A stretch of 64,000 bases of DNA from JANXMY01 sp964251675. GTDB lineage: Bacteria > Armatimonadota > Armatimonadia > Armatimonadales > Capsulimonadaceae. Shown piece by piece: positions 48,410 through 56,394 of this stretch. Position 1 is the first letter of the stretch; each line of letters starts with the position of its first letter. The notes beneath the pieces are model-generated. The model was not told the origin of the DNA. It was given only the letters and a program-made list of their open reading frames with translations, and did not search any database. Location of the stretch: assembly GCA_964251675.1 (NCBI GenBank), contig CAXUKS010000009.1, positions 1 through 64,000 on the forward strand. The letters are read 5' to 3'. The position numbers and the translations under genes were made by a program.

Positions 48410-48566
48410 CACGTGCCGGGGGTGTAAAAACCCCCGGCAGGAGAGCACCCTTCGGGTGAGGAATAAAACCCATAAAGTTTGGTGACCTCTCTGTGTCCGA
48501 AGGACATCTCATTGCCGGGGGTTTTTACACCCCCGGCAGAGGTGACAGAAAGGCCGCAAATAACAC
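48401..48566. repeat. REP doublet bounded by a 12-bp direct repeat
   Basis: CGCAAATAACAC occurs at 48401-48412 and 48555-48566. Between them are two copies of the hairpin TGCCGGGGGTGTAAAAACCC / CCGGCA in opposite orientation (about 48414-48438 and 48514-48538) plus two smaller hairpins (CACCCTTCGGGTG; TGTCCGAAGGACA). The direct repeat includes the mfd stop codon. This looks like an inserted element with target-site duplication. Confidence 0.75.
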
Positions 48567-48567
48567 A

Positions 48568-48598
48568 AAAAGCCCTCCCGGCTCCGGGAGGGCTTTGT
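48568..48598 (+). terminator. Terminator of mfd, displaced by the repeat
   Basis: AAAAGCCCTCCCG-GCTC-CGGGAGGGCTTTG hairpin with a short T tract. It lies just after the second CGCAAATAACAC copy, i.e. originally immediately behind the mfd stop. Confidence 0.8.
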
Positions 48599-48625
48599 TC
48601 TGTCTGCGAGCTGCCGACGACATTG

Positions 48626-48931
48626 TCAGTGCAGGACGGATGAAATCAGCGTCACTGCGCCGGTCGCACCGCACATCAGCAGCAGAGTGAGCAGAGCGTA
48701 GTTGAACCACTTTCCTGCCGGGTCGGCGTAAACGCTCCTTCGGGCCGCCCGAAAGACAGGCAAAGGTGCCTCGGATGCTTGCGGGGCGGGAGACGCGAAG
48801 CGGAGCGGCCTGCCGTCAACCATTGGCAGAGCGGGCGGGGCGGACGGCTGCATGAGCAGGGCGGGCATGACGGCTTCCTCGGAAGCAATCTTTTCTTCAG
48901 GGCTGAGGGTCTCGTTCAGTGTGAGTGCCAT
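48626..48931 (-). CDS. Small C-terminally anchored membrane protein
   Basis: 101 residues from the ATG at 48931 (GGAG 7 nt upstream). The N-terminal 75 residues are acidic then proline-rich and unstructured. A single C-terminal helix (YALLTLLLMCGATGAVTLIS) suggests tail anchoring. No family recognised. Confidence 0.5.
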   Translation of the reverse strand: MALTLNETLSPEEKIASEEAVMPALLMQPSAPPALPMVDGRPLRFASPAPQASEAPLPVFRAARRSVYADPAGKWFNYALLTLLLMCGATGAVTLISSVLH

Positions 48932-49063
48932 TACGATCTCCATAGGTAGTAGTCTGGCACCGCAGGAGTTGGAAAAAACCTCGGGCGGCACAACGCTGTG
49001 TCTTGCGCTATGGAGTATGACACGCCACACCAGAAAAAGTTGCCTGCCCCACAAATTATTTTA

Positions 49064-50032
49064 TCAGCATCCTCCATGATGCAGTTTGGACGCCCGCCAG
49101 CGCCCACATAAATCAGCCGCCGCCTCCGGCCACTCCGGGTGGGAAAACGTAAACCCGGCGTCCAGCAGACGGCCCGGCACAACGCGGCGGCTTTTCAGCA
49201 CCAGCTCCGTCTCGGTCTGCATGGCCCACGCGCCGAGTTCCAGCATTTCGCGGGTCGCAGGCAGGCCAAATCGGACGCCCCAGGCTCCGCGCAGGCCACG
49301 CATGAAGTCGGCATAAGGCAGAGGGTGGGGGGCACACAGGTTGACCGGCCCTGCAAAGCGGTCGTCCGCCATCAGCAGGCGCACCGCACTCACAAAGTCC
49401 TCCCCGTGTATCCAGGAAACGTACTGCCGTCCCCCCGCCACCGGGCCACCGAGGCCGTGCCGGACCAGTCCGAGAAGCACATCAAAAATGCCGCCGTCGC
49501 CGAGGCTCATCGTCATCGCCGAGCGCAGAATCACCTGGCGCGTGTCCGGCGTTTGGGCTGCGTTCAGCGTCTCTTCCCAGGCTTTCGCCACGCCGATGCT
49601 GAAGCGCCACGTATCCGGCGCATTCGGCTCCTGCCCGCCGATGATGCCCGTCGCCTCGTCATTGCCCGCGTCGAAGCGATGCGCGTAAATCGTCGCCGTG
49701 CCCGCCTGAAGCCACACCGGCGGCGGGCGCTTCGCCCGCCCGATGGCCTCGCCCACCACCCGCGTCGAGTCCACCCGCGAGTCCAGAATTGCCTTGCGGT
49801 TTTCCGGCGTGTACCGGCAGTTGACAGAGCGCCCGGCCAGATTGATGACGGCGTCCGCGCCGTCTATTTCAGACGCCCATGCGCCGAGGGTTTTGCCGTC
49901 CCAGCCAACGACGCGCCACGCAGCCTCCGTGATCGTCCGGCTGAGGACGACGACGTTGTGCCCGTCCGCATGAAACGCCTGTGCCAGCAGCGTTCCCACC
50001 TGCCCGCTGCCGCCGGGGATGATAATTTTCAT
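49064..50032 (-). CDS. TIGR01777-type SDR epimerase
   Basis: 322 residues from the ATG at 50032, which overlaps the preceding stop (ATGA). IIIPGGSGQVGTLLAQAF is the nucleotide-binding loop. VINLAGRSVNCRY and the later VSWIHGEDFVSAV are hallmarks of the YfcH/SDR39U1-like group. The substrate is unknown in the family. Often paired with a SRPBCC protein, as here. Confidence 0.85.
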   Translation of the reverse strand: MKIIIPGGSGQVGTLLAQAFHADGHNVVVLSRTITEAAWRVVGWDGKTLGAWASEIDGADAVINLAGRSVNCRYTPENRKAILDSRVDSTRVVGEAIGRAKRPPPVWLQAGTATIYAHRFDAGNDEATGIIGGQEPNAPDTWRFSIGVAKAWEETLNAAQTPDTRQVILRSAMTMSLGDGGIFDVLLGLVRHGLGGPVAGGRQYVSWIHGEDFVSAVRLLMADDRFAGPVNLCAPHPLPYADFMRGLRGAWGVRFGLPATREMLELGAWAMQTETELVLKSRRVVPGRLLDAGFTFSHPEWPEAAADLCGRWRASKLHHGGC

Positions 50033-50505
50033 CGCAGGTACTCTTTCCATTCTTCCGACTCCGCGAGGCGCTTGAGTTCGCAGGCGCGGGCCTCGTCCAC
50101 AAACTTCATGCGCCCGCGCAGGACTACCCGGTCTACAAACGCACCGAGCAGGCCGCACGGACTTTGGAACGAGAACGTATCCGTGAAGCGCGTCTGCCCG
50201 CCGCCCAAGTCTTCCAGTGTATAGACATGGCCGAAGTGCGTAAATAGCCCCGACCGCAGGGTGTCCGAGAAGCTATTTGGGACGTCAAACGCGCTAATCT
50301 CGGTGGTCAGCCGAAAGCGCATCCCGAAGAAACGCGCTGACCATGTCGTCCAGTCCCCTAACTCAGACAGACCAGACACGCGCCCGGCGACGGCTTTGCC
50401 GCCGATTGTCCGGGCCGTCAGCGTGTGGACATCCACGCTGCGGGCGAGGTCAAAGCACCGCTGTTTCGGCGCGTGGATGATGATTTGTGTGTGCAGCCTG
50501 ACCAT
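50029..50505 (-). CDS. SRPBCC/START-like protein
   Basis: 158 residues from the ATG at 50505 behind AGGAGGGC. HTQIIIHAPKQRCFDLARSV at the start and GQTRFTDTFSFQSPCGLLGA near the end are typical of the ligand-binding helix-grip fold sometimes called cyclase/dehydrase or cell-division-inhibitor-like. It is translationally coupled to the epimerase, so the two probably act on the same small molecule. Confidence 0.75.
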   Translation of the reverse strand: MVRLHTQIIIHAPKQRCFDLARSVDVHTLTARTIGGKAVAGRVSGLSELGDWTTWSARFFGMRFRLTTEISAFDVPNSFSDTLRSGLFTHFGHVYTLEDLGGGQTRFTDTFSFQSPCGLLGAFVDRVVLRGRMKFVDEARACELKRLAESEEWKEYLR

Positions 50506-51238
50506 GCAGCCGCCCTCCTGTATTGATGTCCCGCAGGCCGTGATACGTCCATTCGTAGCACCCGCCGCTTGTGCGAAAGGCGCTGTCCAGAACTGCCCCG
50601 CCCGCCTGCCACTCGGCGAGAAGCGGGCTTTCAAAAGCCAGCACGTCCAGCGGCGTATAGCCGTGGTCTTCTTTATGCAAATCTACACTCGTGAGCTGGC
50701 CGGGATAACGCGATGGGCCGTAGCTGGCAATGCCTTCGGCGATAAACGCACCAAACTCGGCACACGAGTCAAACAGCGCGGAAGATGTGTCTTCGGCGTC
50801 CCGGACCGTCGCGCCGAACTGATAGTTTCGGTCCTCGCCTGTGACCGAGATTTGCGTCTGCGACTTGCCATGCGTGATTTGTGCGTCGGCATACGGATGG
50901 CGGCAGGAAAAGCCGAGGCTCGTGAACCACGCCCCGAGCGGCGAGCTGGTCTGCCGGGTTTTCACAAACACCGCCGGGCGGGGCGTGCCGCCCGAGTGGT
51001 CCAGCACCGCAAAGCGCGGGGCACAACTGATGCTGTTGACGCCAGCCACGGTCGGCAGCGGCGCAGCAGTGATATGCCGCAGGTCCAGCAGGCAGAAGGA
51101 CGCCACGCCCCAGCCGCGCACCGGCAGTGGGGTCAGCCAGGGCGCAGGCAGCATTCCGGCCATTGCCCCCAGCGGCATTCGGAAATTGAAGATAAACCGC
51201 TCGGCCAGTTCGGCCCGCACGGGAGGGATCAGGTTCAT
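50450..51238 (-). CDS. DUF2071/YqjF-like protein
   Basis: 262 residues. The N-terminal half (MNLIPPVRAELAERFIFNFR... LPAPWLTPLPVRGWGVASFC) resembles the acetoacetate-decarboxylase-like fold of DUF2071 proteins. No membrane segment. Its end overlaps the SRPBCC start by 56 bp in another frame, suggesting tight coupling or a slightly extended C-terminus. Family call is moderate. Confidence 0.55.
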   Translation of the reverse strand: MNLIPPVRAELAERFIFNFRMPLGAMAGMLPAPWLTPLPVRGWGVASFCLLDLRHITAAPLPTVAGVNSISCAPRFAVLDHSGGTPRPAVFVKTRQTSSPLGAWFTSLGFSCRHPYADAQITHGKSQTQISVTGEDRNYQFGATVRDAEDTSSALFDSCAEFGAFIAEGIASYGPSRYPGQLTSVDLHKEDHGYTPLDVLAFESPLLAEWQAGGAVLDSAFRTSGGCYEWTYHGLRDINTGGRLHGQAAHTNHHPRAETAVL

Positions 51239-51255
51239 GGGATTGCTCCTAAACT

Positions 51256-51663
51256 CTATTGAAACGGCGTGTAGCCGGGGCCGGGAGCCTCGCCGATAGG
51301 CTGCGGGCGGCGGCTTGCCAGCGCCGAATGGCGGATGCGGGCGAAGACGAGCAGGTTCAGAAAGTGCATCCCGCCCAGCACCAGAAGTACCAGGCCCATT
51401 TTGCCCGCCAGCACTTCAATCGCCTGCCGGGTGTCGGTCACCGGGGCAGTGGTTTTCAGCGCGAGGCTGACAAAGCCCAAAATAATCAGATAAAAGCCGA
51501 CCACCAGCAAGTGGTTGACCGATTTGGCAAGGGTCTCGTCACCCGCGAAAACGTCAATCAGAAAGACATTCCCGTTCTGGAACAGCGTCCGGGCCACCCA
51601 GATCGTGAGGCCAAGGCTCAAAATCAGATACGCAGCATAGGTAGCGACAATCTCGGTTTGCAT
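51256..51663 (-). CDS. Small integral membrane protein, divergent from TetR
   Basis: 135 residues with three membrane helices (AAYLILSLGLTIWVA, HLLVVGFYLIILGFVSLAL, MGLVLLVLGGMHFLNLLVF). AGGAGA upstream of the ATG at 51663. An operator lies in its 5' leader. Probable target of the adjacent TetR regulator. No recognised family. Confidence 0.6.
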   Translation of the reverse strand: MQTEIVATYAAYLILSLGLTIWVARTLFQNGNVFLIDVFAGDETLAKSVNHLLVVGFYLIILGFVSLALKTTAPVTDTRQAIEVLAGKMGLVLLVLGGMHFLNLLVFARIRHSALASRRPQPIGEAPGPGYTPFQ

Positions 51664-51688
51664 AACAGTTTTCTCCTGTGTTGGGGTA

Positions 51689-51771
51689 TAATGAACGTGT
51701 TCATTAAATTGTTACTTGCACTATACCCGCAAACTTTGGGAAAACACACGTTTTTATGAACGTGTTCATAA
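51689..51771. promoter_or_regulatory. Twin operators between the membrane protein and TetR
   Basis: TAATGAAC-GT-GTTCATTA (51689-51706) and TTATGAAC-GT-GTTCATAA (51754-51771): the same ATGAACGTGTTCAT core twice, centred 65 bp apart. TATAAT at 51687-51692 (plus) and TATAGT (minus, about 51719-51724) are candidate -10 boxes. Confidence 0.8.
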
Positions 51772-51791
51772 ATTATTTTTTGGAGGCGCTT

Positions 51792-52505
51792 GTGGCCGCA
51801 GAGACCGAAGAAAAAATCACTAAAGCACAAAAGACACGCGAGCATATTCTGGGCACGGCGCTGACCCTGTTTGCCCGTGACGGCTACGACCAGACCACCA
51901 TGCGCGACATTGCCCGCGAAGCGGACTGCTCGCTGGGGCTGGCCTATCGCTATTTTGCGCGGAAAGAAGAAATGGTGCTGGCACTCTACGAGCGATGCAC
52001 GGTGGAGCTGGAAGAAGAAGTGAGGCGGCTGCCGCCCGGCCCGCTGGCGAAGCGATTCAGTGCCGCGATGGAGGCAGATTTGCAGCGGATGACGCCGCAT
52101 CGGCAGACGATGGGGGCGCTGTTCTCGGCGGGTCTGGCCCCGGACTCAGAGGTCGCCGTGCTGGGGGAGGGTGTCGCAGGCATTCGGGACCGCGTGTGGG
52201 GGATTTTTCGGCAGGTGGCTGTCGGAGCCTCCGACGCCCCGAAGCCCAGACAAATCGATGATCTGACGACGCTCTTTTACGCCGCGCACCTCTTGATGGT
52301 ACTGTTCTGGCTGCAGGACCGCAGCCCCGGTCAGGCCAAAACCCGCGAGCTGCTGGCCTTCGCCGAGGAGATGATTGGCCGCCTGCGCCCGGTGCTGGGG
52401 TTAGGGCCGGTGGCGAAGCCACTGGCGCGGCTGGCAGGGATTGTCGGCCCCATGTTTGGGCCGTCGGCGGAGACCTACCACCTTGCTTCGCAGGGTCCTT
52501 CCTAA
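51792..52505 (+). CDS. TetR-family transcriptional regulator
   Basis: 237 residues from the GTG at 51792 behind TTGGAGG. The upstream in-frame ATG at 51756 is part of an operator and has no ribosome site, so it is rejected. HTH: ILGTALTLFARDGYDQTTMR then DIAREADCSLGLAYRYF. The ligand domain is variable. It should bind the twin ATGAACGTGTTCAT sites and control itself plus the divergent membrane-protein operon. The last residues (LASQGPS) and the stop are encoded by a palindromic repeat. Confidence 0.9.
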   Translation: MAAETEEKITKAQKTREHILGTALTLFARDGYDQTTMRDIAREADCSLGLAYRYFARKEEMVLALYERCTVELEEEVRRLPPGPLAKRFSAAMEADLQRMTPHRQTMGALFSAGLAPDSEVAVLGEGVAGIRDRVWGIFRQVAVGASDAPKPRQIDDLTTLFYAAHLLMVLFWLQDRSPGQAKTRELLAFAEEMIGRLRPVLGLGPVAKPLARLAGIVGPMFGPSAETYHLASQGPS

Positions 52506-52632
52506 AGGAAGGATACAGACAAATCCCAGAAGGGCAGAGGCAAGCCCTGCCCCTACGAGTTTGGCCCCTCGTTTCCATCATAATCCTTCCTTTAGGAAGG
52601 ACCCTGCGAAGCGAAGAATGAGCGAAGCAAGG
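52481..52632. repeat. Inverted repeat pair after tetR
   Basis: Left arm 52481-52514 (CCTTGCTTCGCAGGGTCCTT...) and right arm 52583-52616 (reverse complement) enclose a GGCAGGGGCTTGCC-type hairpin. The left arm forms the 3' end of tetR; the right arm ends close to the stop of the next minus-strand gene. Confidence 0.7.
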
Positions 52633-52641
52633 AAGGTAGGT

Positions 52642-53895
52642 CTACACCTGCCAGTGATGCGGGAAGTGCGCCAGATGCGGAAAATGGGCGCGGTGCAGAT
52701 GCAGGCTCAGGTGCGGGTAGTGCTTTGCCGCGTGCGCTAAAGGCTTCCCAAACGGCGTCAGCCCCAGCACGAGCAGCGCGGCGGCGGCGGCGAACACCTG
52801 CCGCCCACGAGGCGTCAGCAGGCCCAGCGGACGTGGCCCTGTGCCGGGCGGCGGGGGCATCGTCAGGTGCGCCTGCAAAACCGCCGCCGAGGCCGCCGCG
52901 AGGCCGACACCGGGACGATGCACCAGATAACGCGGCTCCCAATCGGTGGCAAATTTGGATTTAAATGTGTGCAGGCCAGCGAAGTTGTAAACCCGGCCCA
53001 TGCGCGAATACAGAAACCGGCGGGTCAGCGCCGCCGCCCGCGCTTCGCCCGGCTCCTCCGCTCCGGCCAGCGGGGACAGGCCGAGGCTCAGAATTTGTGC
53101 CCCTTCCACCGCAAACTGCCGGGCGGCAGAGATAATCAGAAAATCCATGACCCCATGCAAAGCATCCGCCCGGCGGCGCATCAGGTCCAGCGTCCAGTTC
53201 TGCGTGCCATCCGTGCCGAATGCGGGCACGAATGTGGTAAATGCCAGCATCCGGCCTGTTTCGGTATCGCGGGCGACGAAGTACCGGCTTTCGGCGAACA
53301 GGGCGCTTGACGGGTCGAACGCCCCCATCGCAAATGCGCCTTCTTTGGCATGAGAGGCTTTGCGCCACGCGGCAGAGATCGCATCCATGTCTGCGGTCAC
53401 ACTGTCCGGCGGCGGGGCGTCCGGCCCGTAGACTTCCAGCACGACCCCGGCTTTTTCAATGCGCCGCAGGTCGTTGCGGACGTTCTTGAACCGCTTCCCG
53501 GCCAGATCGTAGCCGTTCAAATCAATCTGTGCGTCTTCACCGACTTTGACCGTCCGAAAGCCAGCGGCTTTGTAGCTTCCTAGCTGCTCTGGCGTCACCT
53601 GATAAAATGCAGGCACGCGGCCTTTGCTTCGGCAGAAGGCGCCGAACGCGGCAATCGCCTCCGGCGCGGCATCGGGATCGCCCAGCGGGTCGCCGAGCGC
53701 CAGCGCGTGCCGTCCGACCAGCCGGTAGGCGACGGCCCAGCGGGGCGTTTTGGCACTGTCCACAAGATAGCGTTTGTCCGGGAGCAGGCTGAAAAACAGC
53801 AGCGGGGCCGCGCCGTAGTCTTCCAGCAGCCGCCGCGTAATTTCGCGTCCATCTTTCGCTTCTAAACTTGCAATCCTCTTTGATGCGCTGTTCAT
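52642..53895 (-). CDS. DUF2156 (MprF C-terminal-like) transferase domain protein
   Basis: 417 residues. The GNAT-like DUF2156 domain contains AVAYRLVGRHALALGDPLGD, RVPAFYQVTPEQLGSYKAAG, KRFKNVRNDLRRIEKAG and the terminal YNFAGLHTFKSKFATDWEPR YLV block. MprF proteins use this domain to add lysine to phosphatidylglycerol, but here there is no flippase part, only one or two hydrophobic stretches near the C-terminus and a His-rich tail. Soluble or peripherally attached. ATG at 53895 with TACACT 6 nt upstream (leaderless). Confidence 0.8.
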   Translation of the reverse strand: MNSASKRIASLEAKDGREITRRLLEDYGAAPLLFFSLLPDKRYLVDSAKTPRWAVAYRLVGRHALALGDPLGDPDAAPEAIAAFGAFCRSKGRVPAFYQVTPEQLGSYKAAGFRTVKVGEDAQIDLNGYDLAGKRFKNVRNDLRRIEKAGVVLEVYGPDAPPPDSVTADMDAISAAWRKASHAKEGAFAMGAFDPSSALFAESRYFVARDTETGRMLAFTTFVPAFGTDGTQNWTLDLMRRRADALHGVMDFLIISAARQFAVEGAQILSLGLSPLAGAEEPGEARAAALTRRFLYSRMGRVYNFAGLHTFKSKFATDWEPRYLVHRPGVGLAAASAAVLQAHLTMPPPPGTGPRPLGLLTPRGRQVFAAAAALLVLGLTPFGKPLAHAAKHYPHLSLHLHRAHFPHLAHFPHHWQV

Positions 53896-53901
53896 AGCGA
53901 G

Positions 53902-53907
53902 AGTGTA
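53902..53907 (-). promoter_or_regulatory. -10 box of the DUF2156 gene, leaderless type
   Basis: TACACT on the minus strand, 6 nt (CTCGCT) before the ATG at 53895. Confidence 0.4.
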
Positions 53908-53947
53908 CCACGGTTTTGGGGATTTCGGGCGGGGGCAAAGGCTGCCC

Positions 53948-55054
53948 CTACTTGGTGGAAGCCGATTGGGCGGGGGCCGTATCGCCGCACATCTGCTTGT
54001 AAAGCTTCTGAACTCGCGCAATGTAACGCTGCGTCTCGCGGTACGGCGGGACGCCGTGATACTTTCGCACTGCGCCCGGTCCGGCATTGTACGCGGCCAT
54101 CGTCAGCGCGATCTGGTTCAGAGGAATGACGCCCCCGGCGGCGGGAGCGCCGCCGTATTTGTCCAGATGCCCGCGCAGAAGATGTACGGCGGCTCCGATA
54201 TTTTGGACAGGGTCGTAGGCGTTGGTGACGCCGAGGCTGTGAGCTGAATCGGGCATGAGCTGCGCCAGACCCATCGCCCCGGCATGGGACGTGGAGCGAA
54301 TATCAAAGTCCGACTCGGCAATGATGGTGGCGACCACCAGACGCGGGTCCACATTGTTTTTGTCGCTGAAATACAGAATGCTGGTGGTGATCTTGTCCAC
54401 ATCGTTCTCGGACAGCCGCCGGTTCCAGCGGCGGACCAGAGCGCGGTAGGGGCCATAAATCGACAGCGCCCGCGCCGACAGAGCGCCCACCGGATGTCCG
54501 CCGGACACGGCGGGGGCGGACGCACCGCCAAAGCGGACGGTGGCCGCGCCGCGCTGAGTGGAAGTGGGGCGCGAGATGGCGCCCACGCGGGCGGCCAGAC
54601 GCGCCCGCGCCCGGTCGACATTAACGGCCTGCCCTTCCGGCACGGCAGCCAGAAGCGCAACGCCCGACGGCAGGGACGGGTCCGCCGGGGCGACCCGGAG
54701 CAGAACGCGCACCTGCGCCCCGCCGTTCAGCCACTCCGCACCGCGCAGGGCCGGGGGAACGGGAACCGTCACTGTGGCTCCGTTCACCGACAGAAGGGCG
54801 GTTTTGTCGTCACCCGCCGCAATGATGCCGCTGACCAGAGCCGCCGCTTCCAGGGTGCGCCCGGTGTAGGCATCGGGGCGTTGCAGAATGTCGCCCGCCG
54901 ACGATGCACCGAGCAGGGGCGTCTTGACGGCCTGACGGGCGCTCAGAAAGTCCGCCAGCGGGTCCGCCTGCGTGCGCGTCGCCGCCAGCAGGAGCAGGCC
55001 GCAGAAGAAGAGCCAAAGGGTAGTCTTCGAAATCGCGTAGGTTTGCTTTTTCAC
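53948..55054 (-). CDS. Lytic transglycosylase (SLT domain)
   Basis: 368 residues. The C-terminal SLT domain (about 240-355) has catalytic Glu in IAESDFDIRSTSHAGAMGLAQLM and the YNAGPGAVRKYHG motif; it cleaves peptidoglycan to anhydromuropeptides. The GTG at 55054 is chosen over the TTG at 55114. A TTGACA-17 bp-TACCAT promoter ends 7 nt before it, and it gives a normal signal peptide (KTTLWLFFCGLLLLAATRTQA). The N-terminal half has a beta-rich domain of unknown type. Confidence 0.85.
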   Translation of the reverse strand: MKKQTYAISKTTLWLFFCGLLLLAATRTQADPLADFLSARQAVKTPLLGASSAGDILQRPDAYTGRTLEAAALVSGIIAAGDDKTALLSVNGATVTVPVPPALRGAEWLNGGAQVRVLLRVAPADPSLPSGVALLAAVPEGQAVNVDRARARLAARVGAISRPTSTQRGAATVRFGGASAPAVSGGHPVGALSARALSIYGPYRALVRRWNRRLSENDVDKITTSILYFSDKNNVDPRLVVATIIAESDFDIRSTSHAGAMGLAQLMPDSAHSLGVTNAYDPVQNIGAAVHLLRGHLDKYGGAPAAGGVIPLNQIALTMAAYNAGPGAVRKYHGVPPYRETQRYIARVQKLYKQMCGDTAPAQSASTK

Positions 55055-55061
55055 AGTGTCT

Positions 55062-55090
55062 ATGGTAACACAGCCTTTGGTATCTGTCAA
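55062..55090 (-). promoter_or_regulatory. Promoter of the lytic transglycosylase
   Basis: Minus strand TTGACA (55085-55090), 17-bp spacer, TACCAT (55062-55067), then 7 nt to the GTG at 55054. Confidence 0.75.
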
Positions 55091-55107
55091 GTTATTTTCA
55101 GCGTTTG

Positions 55108-55136
55108 TTGACAATGGCTGGCAATTAAGATATACT
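55108..55136 (+). promoter_or_regulatory. Promoter of the polysaccharide export operon
   Basis: TTGACA (55108-55113), 17-bp spacer, TATACT (55131-55136). Leader of about 80 nt to the HTH gene at 55222. Divergent from the transglycosylase promoter. Confidence 0.75.
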
Positions 55137-55221
55137 GAGGCATATTACGCCCTCCGCGTCCCTGAAACCGCCTCCCGGCGGCCCCGGCACGCGGCGCGAT
55201 GAGAGAGAGAACACGCAACGG

Positions 55222-55467
55222 ATGGAGTCCGAATCCCGAGATTTGCTGACCGTCGAACAAGCAGCGGCCTACTTGCAGCTCAGTCAGTCCAGCATTCGCT
55301 CCTACATTCGGCAGGGCAAGCTGAACGCCTTTCGGATTGCCGGCAAGCGCAAAGTGCTGATCCCACGCACCGAGCTGCTCAAGCTGCTGGAACCCGCCCG
55401 CGCCCAGGATGTAGAGGCCGATGCCAGTGCCACCGACGAAGACCTGGCCGAAAGCACAGGCGCGTAG
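55222..55467 (+). CDS. Excisionase-type helix-turn-helix protein
   Basis: 81 residues. LLTVEQAAAYLQLSQSSIRS YIRQGKL then R..GKRKVLIPRTEL is the MerR/excisionase-like winged HTH found in small DNA-binding proteins. The C-terminus is acidic. It is the first gene of the polysaccharide operon, 18 bp before wzm, and a likely regulator of it. Confidence 0.75.
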   Translation: MESESRDLLTVEQAAAYLQLSQSSIRSYIRQGKLNAFRIAGKRKVLIPRTELLKLLEPARAQDVEADASATDEDLAESTGA

Positions 55468-55485
55468 CCAGGGGAACTGCCGCCC

Positions 55486-56394
55486 ATGACCGTCATTGAG
55501 GCTCGCACCGGCAGCCCCGGCCTCTTCGCCGAGGTGCGCGAGCTGTGGCGCTACCGGCATTTGATACGCATTCTGGCCGAGCGTGACCTGCGCGTCCGCT
55601 ACAAAAACTCCGTCATCGGTATTGGCTGGACACTCGTGAATCCTCTGATTCAAGTGTTCGTGCTGACCGTTGCCCTGGGGTACATTCTCGGAACCGGCCC
55701 CAAAAACCTCAGTGCGTATATCTTCTGCGCGACTATTCCCTGGACTTTTTTTCAGACCTCGGTGCTGGACGCCTCCACTTCGGTGCTGGTCAAGATGCCG
55801 CTGCTGAAGAAAGTCTATTTCCCGCGTGAAATCCCCCTGATTGCCACCGTCTGCCAGAACTTTGTGCAGTTTTTGATCTCCCTGGCTCTCTTTGCCGTGT
55901 ACCGCTGGGGCATCACGTCGCTGCTGTTTCACTGGCCCGGCCTGCCTCCCCGCGAGCTGTGGCTGCTGCCCTGGCTGATTCTGATTTTGTTTCTGCTGAC
56001 CCTCGGTACGTCATTTTTCGTCGCCGCCGCCAATGTCTTTTATGAAGACATCAAGTTTATTCTGAGCCTCGGGATGGGCTTTTTGTTTTACTTGATGCCG
56101 ATTATCTACTTTGCCGAAAACATCATCTACTCCACGCGCATTCACAGCGAGACCGCCCGCTGGTGGGCCTACCATCTGTACCTGGCGAACCCGATGGCAT
56201 GGCTGCTGACGGCGTTTAAACAAGTCTTTTTTGGCCGGGCGATTATCTCCAATGTCGGTGCGACACCTATCCTGTACAGCGCCCCGTTTGACTGGCGTTT
56301 TTTGCTTATCACAACGGCCACGTCCCTGCTGGTCTGCTGGGGCGGGTACACGTTCTTTAACTCCTGCAAATGGAAGTTCACGGAGCGGCCATGA
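55486..56394 (+). CDS. Polysaccharide ABC transporter permease (Wzm-type)
   Basis: 302 residues with six membrane helices. AERDLRVRYKNSVIGIGWTL is the cytoplasmic gate-helix segment of ABC-2 polysaccharide exporters; KVYFPREIPLIATV and NVFYEDIKFIL follow. With Wzt it exports lipid-linked glycan. The stop overlaps the wzt ATG. Confidence 0.9.
   Translation: MTVIEARTGSPGLFAEVRELWRYRHLIRILAERDLRVRYKNSVIGIGWTLVNPLIQVFVLTVALGYILGTGPKNLSAYIFCATIPWTFFQTSVLDASTSVLVKMPLLKKVYFPREIPLIATVCQNFVQFLISLALFAVYRWGITSLLFHWPGLPPRELWLLPWLILILFLLTLGTSFFVAAANVFYEDIKFILSLGMGFLFYLMPIIYFAENIIYSTRIHSETARWWAYHLYLANPMAWLLTAFKQVFFGRAIISNVGATPILYSAPFDWRFLLITTATSLLVCWGGYTFFNSCKWKFTERP

Noticed and set aside
51756..51791. 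ATG at 51756 as the TetR start
   Set aside because: It lies within the second operator palindrome and has no ribosome site; GTG 51792 follows TTGGAGG.
55055..55114. TTG at 55114 as the transglycosylase start
   Set aside because: The stretch contains the gene's own TTGACA and TACCAT boxes and would spoil the signal peptide.
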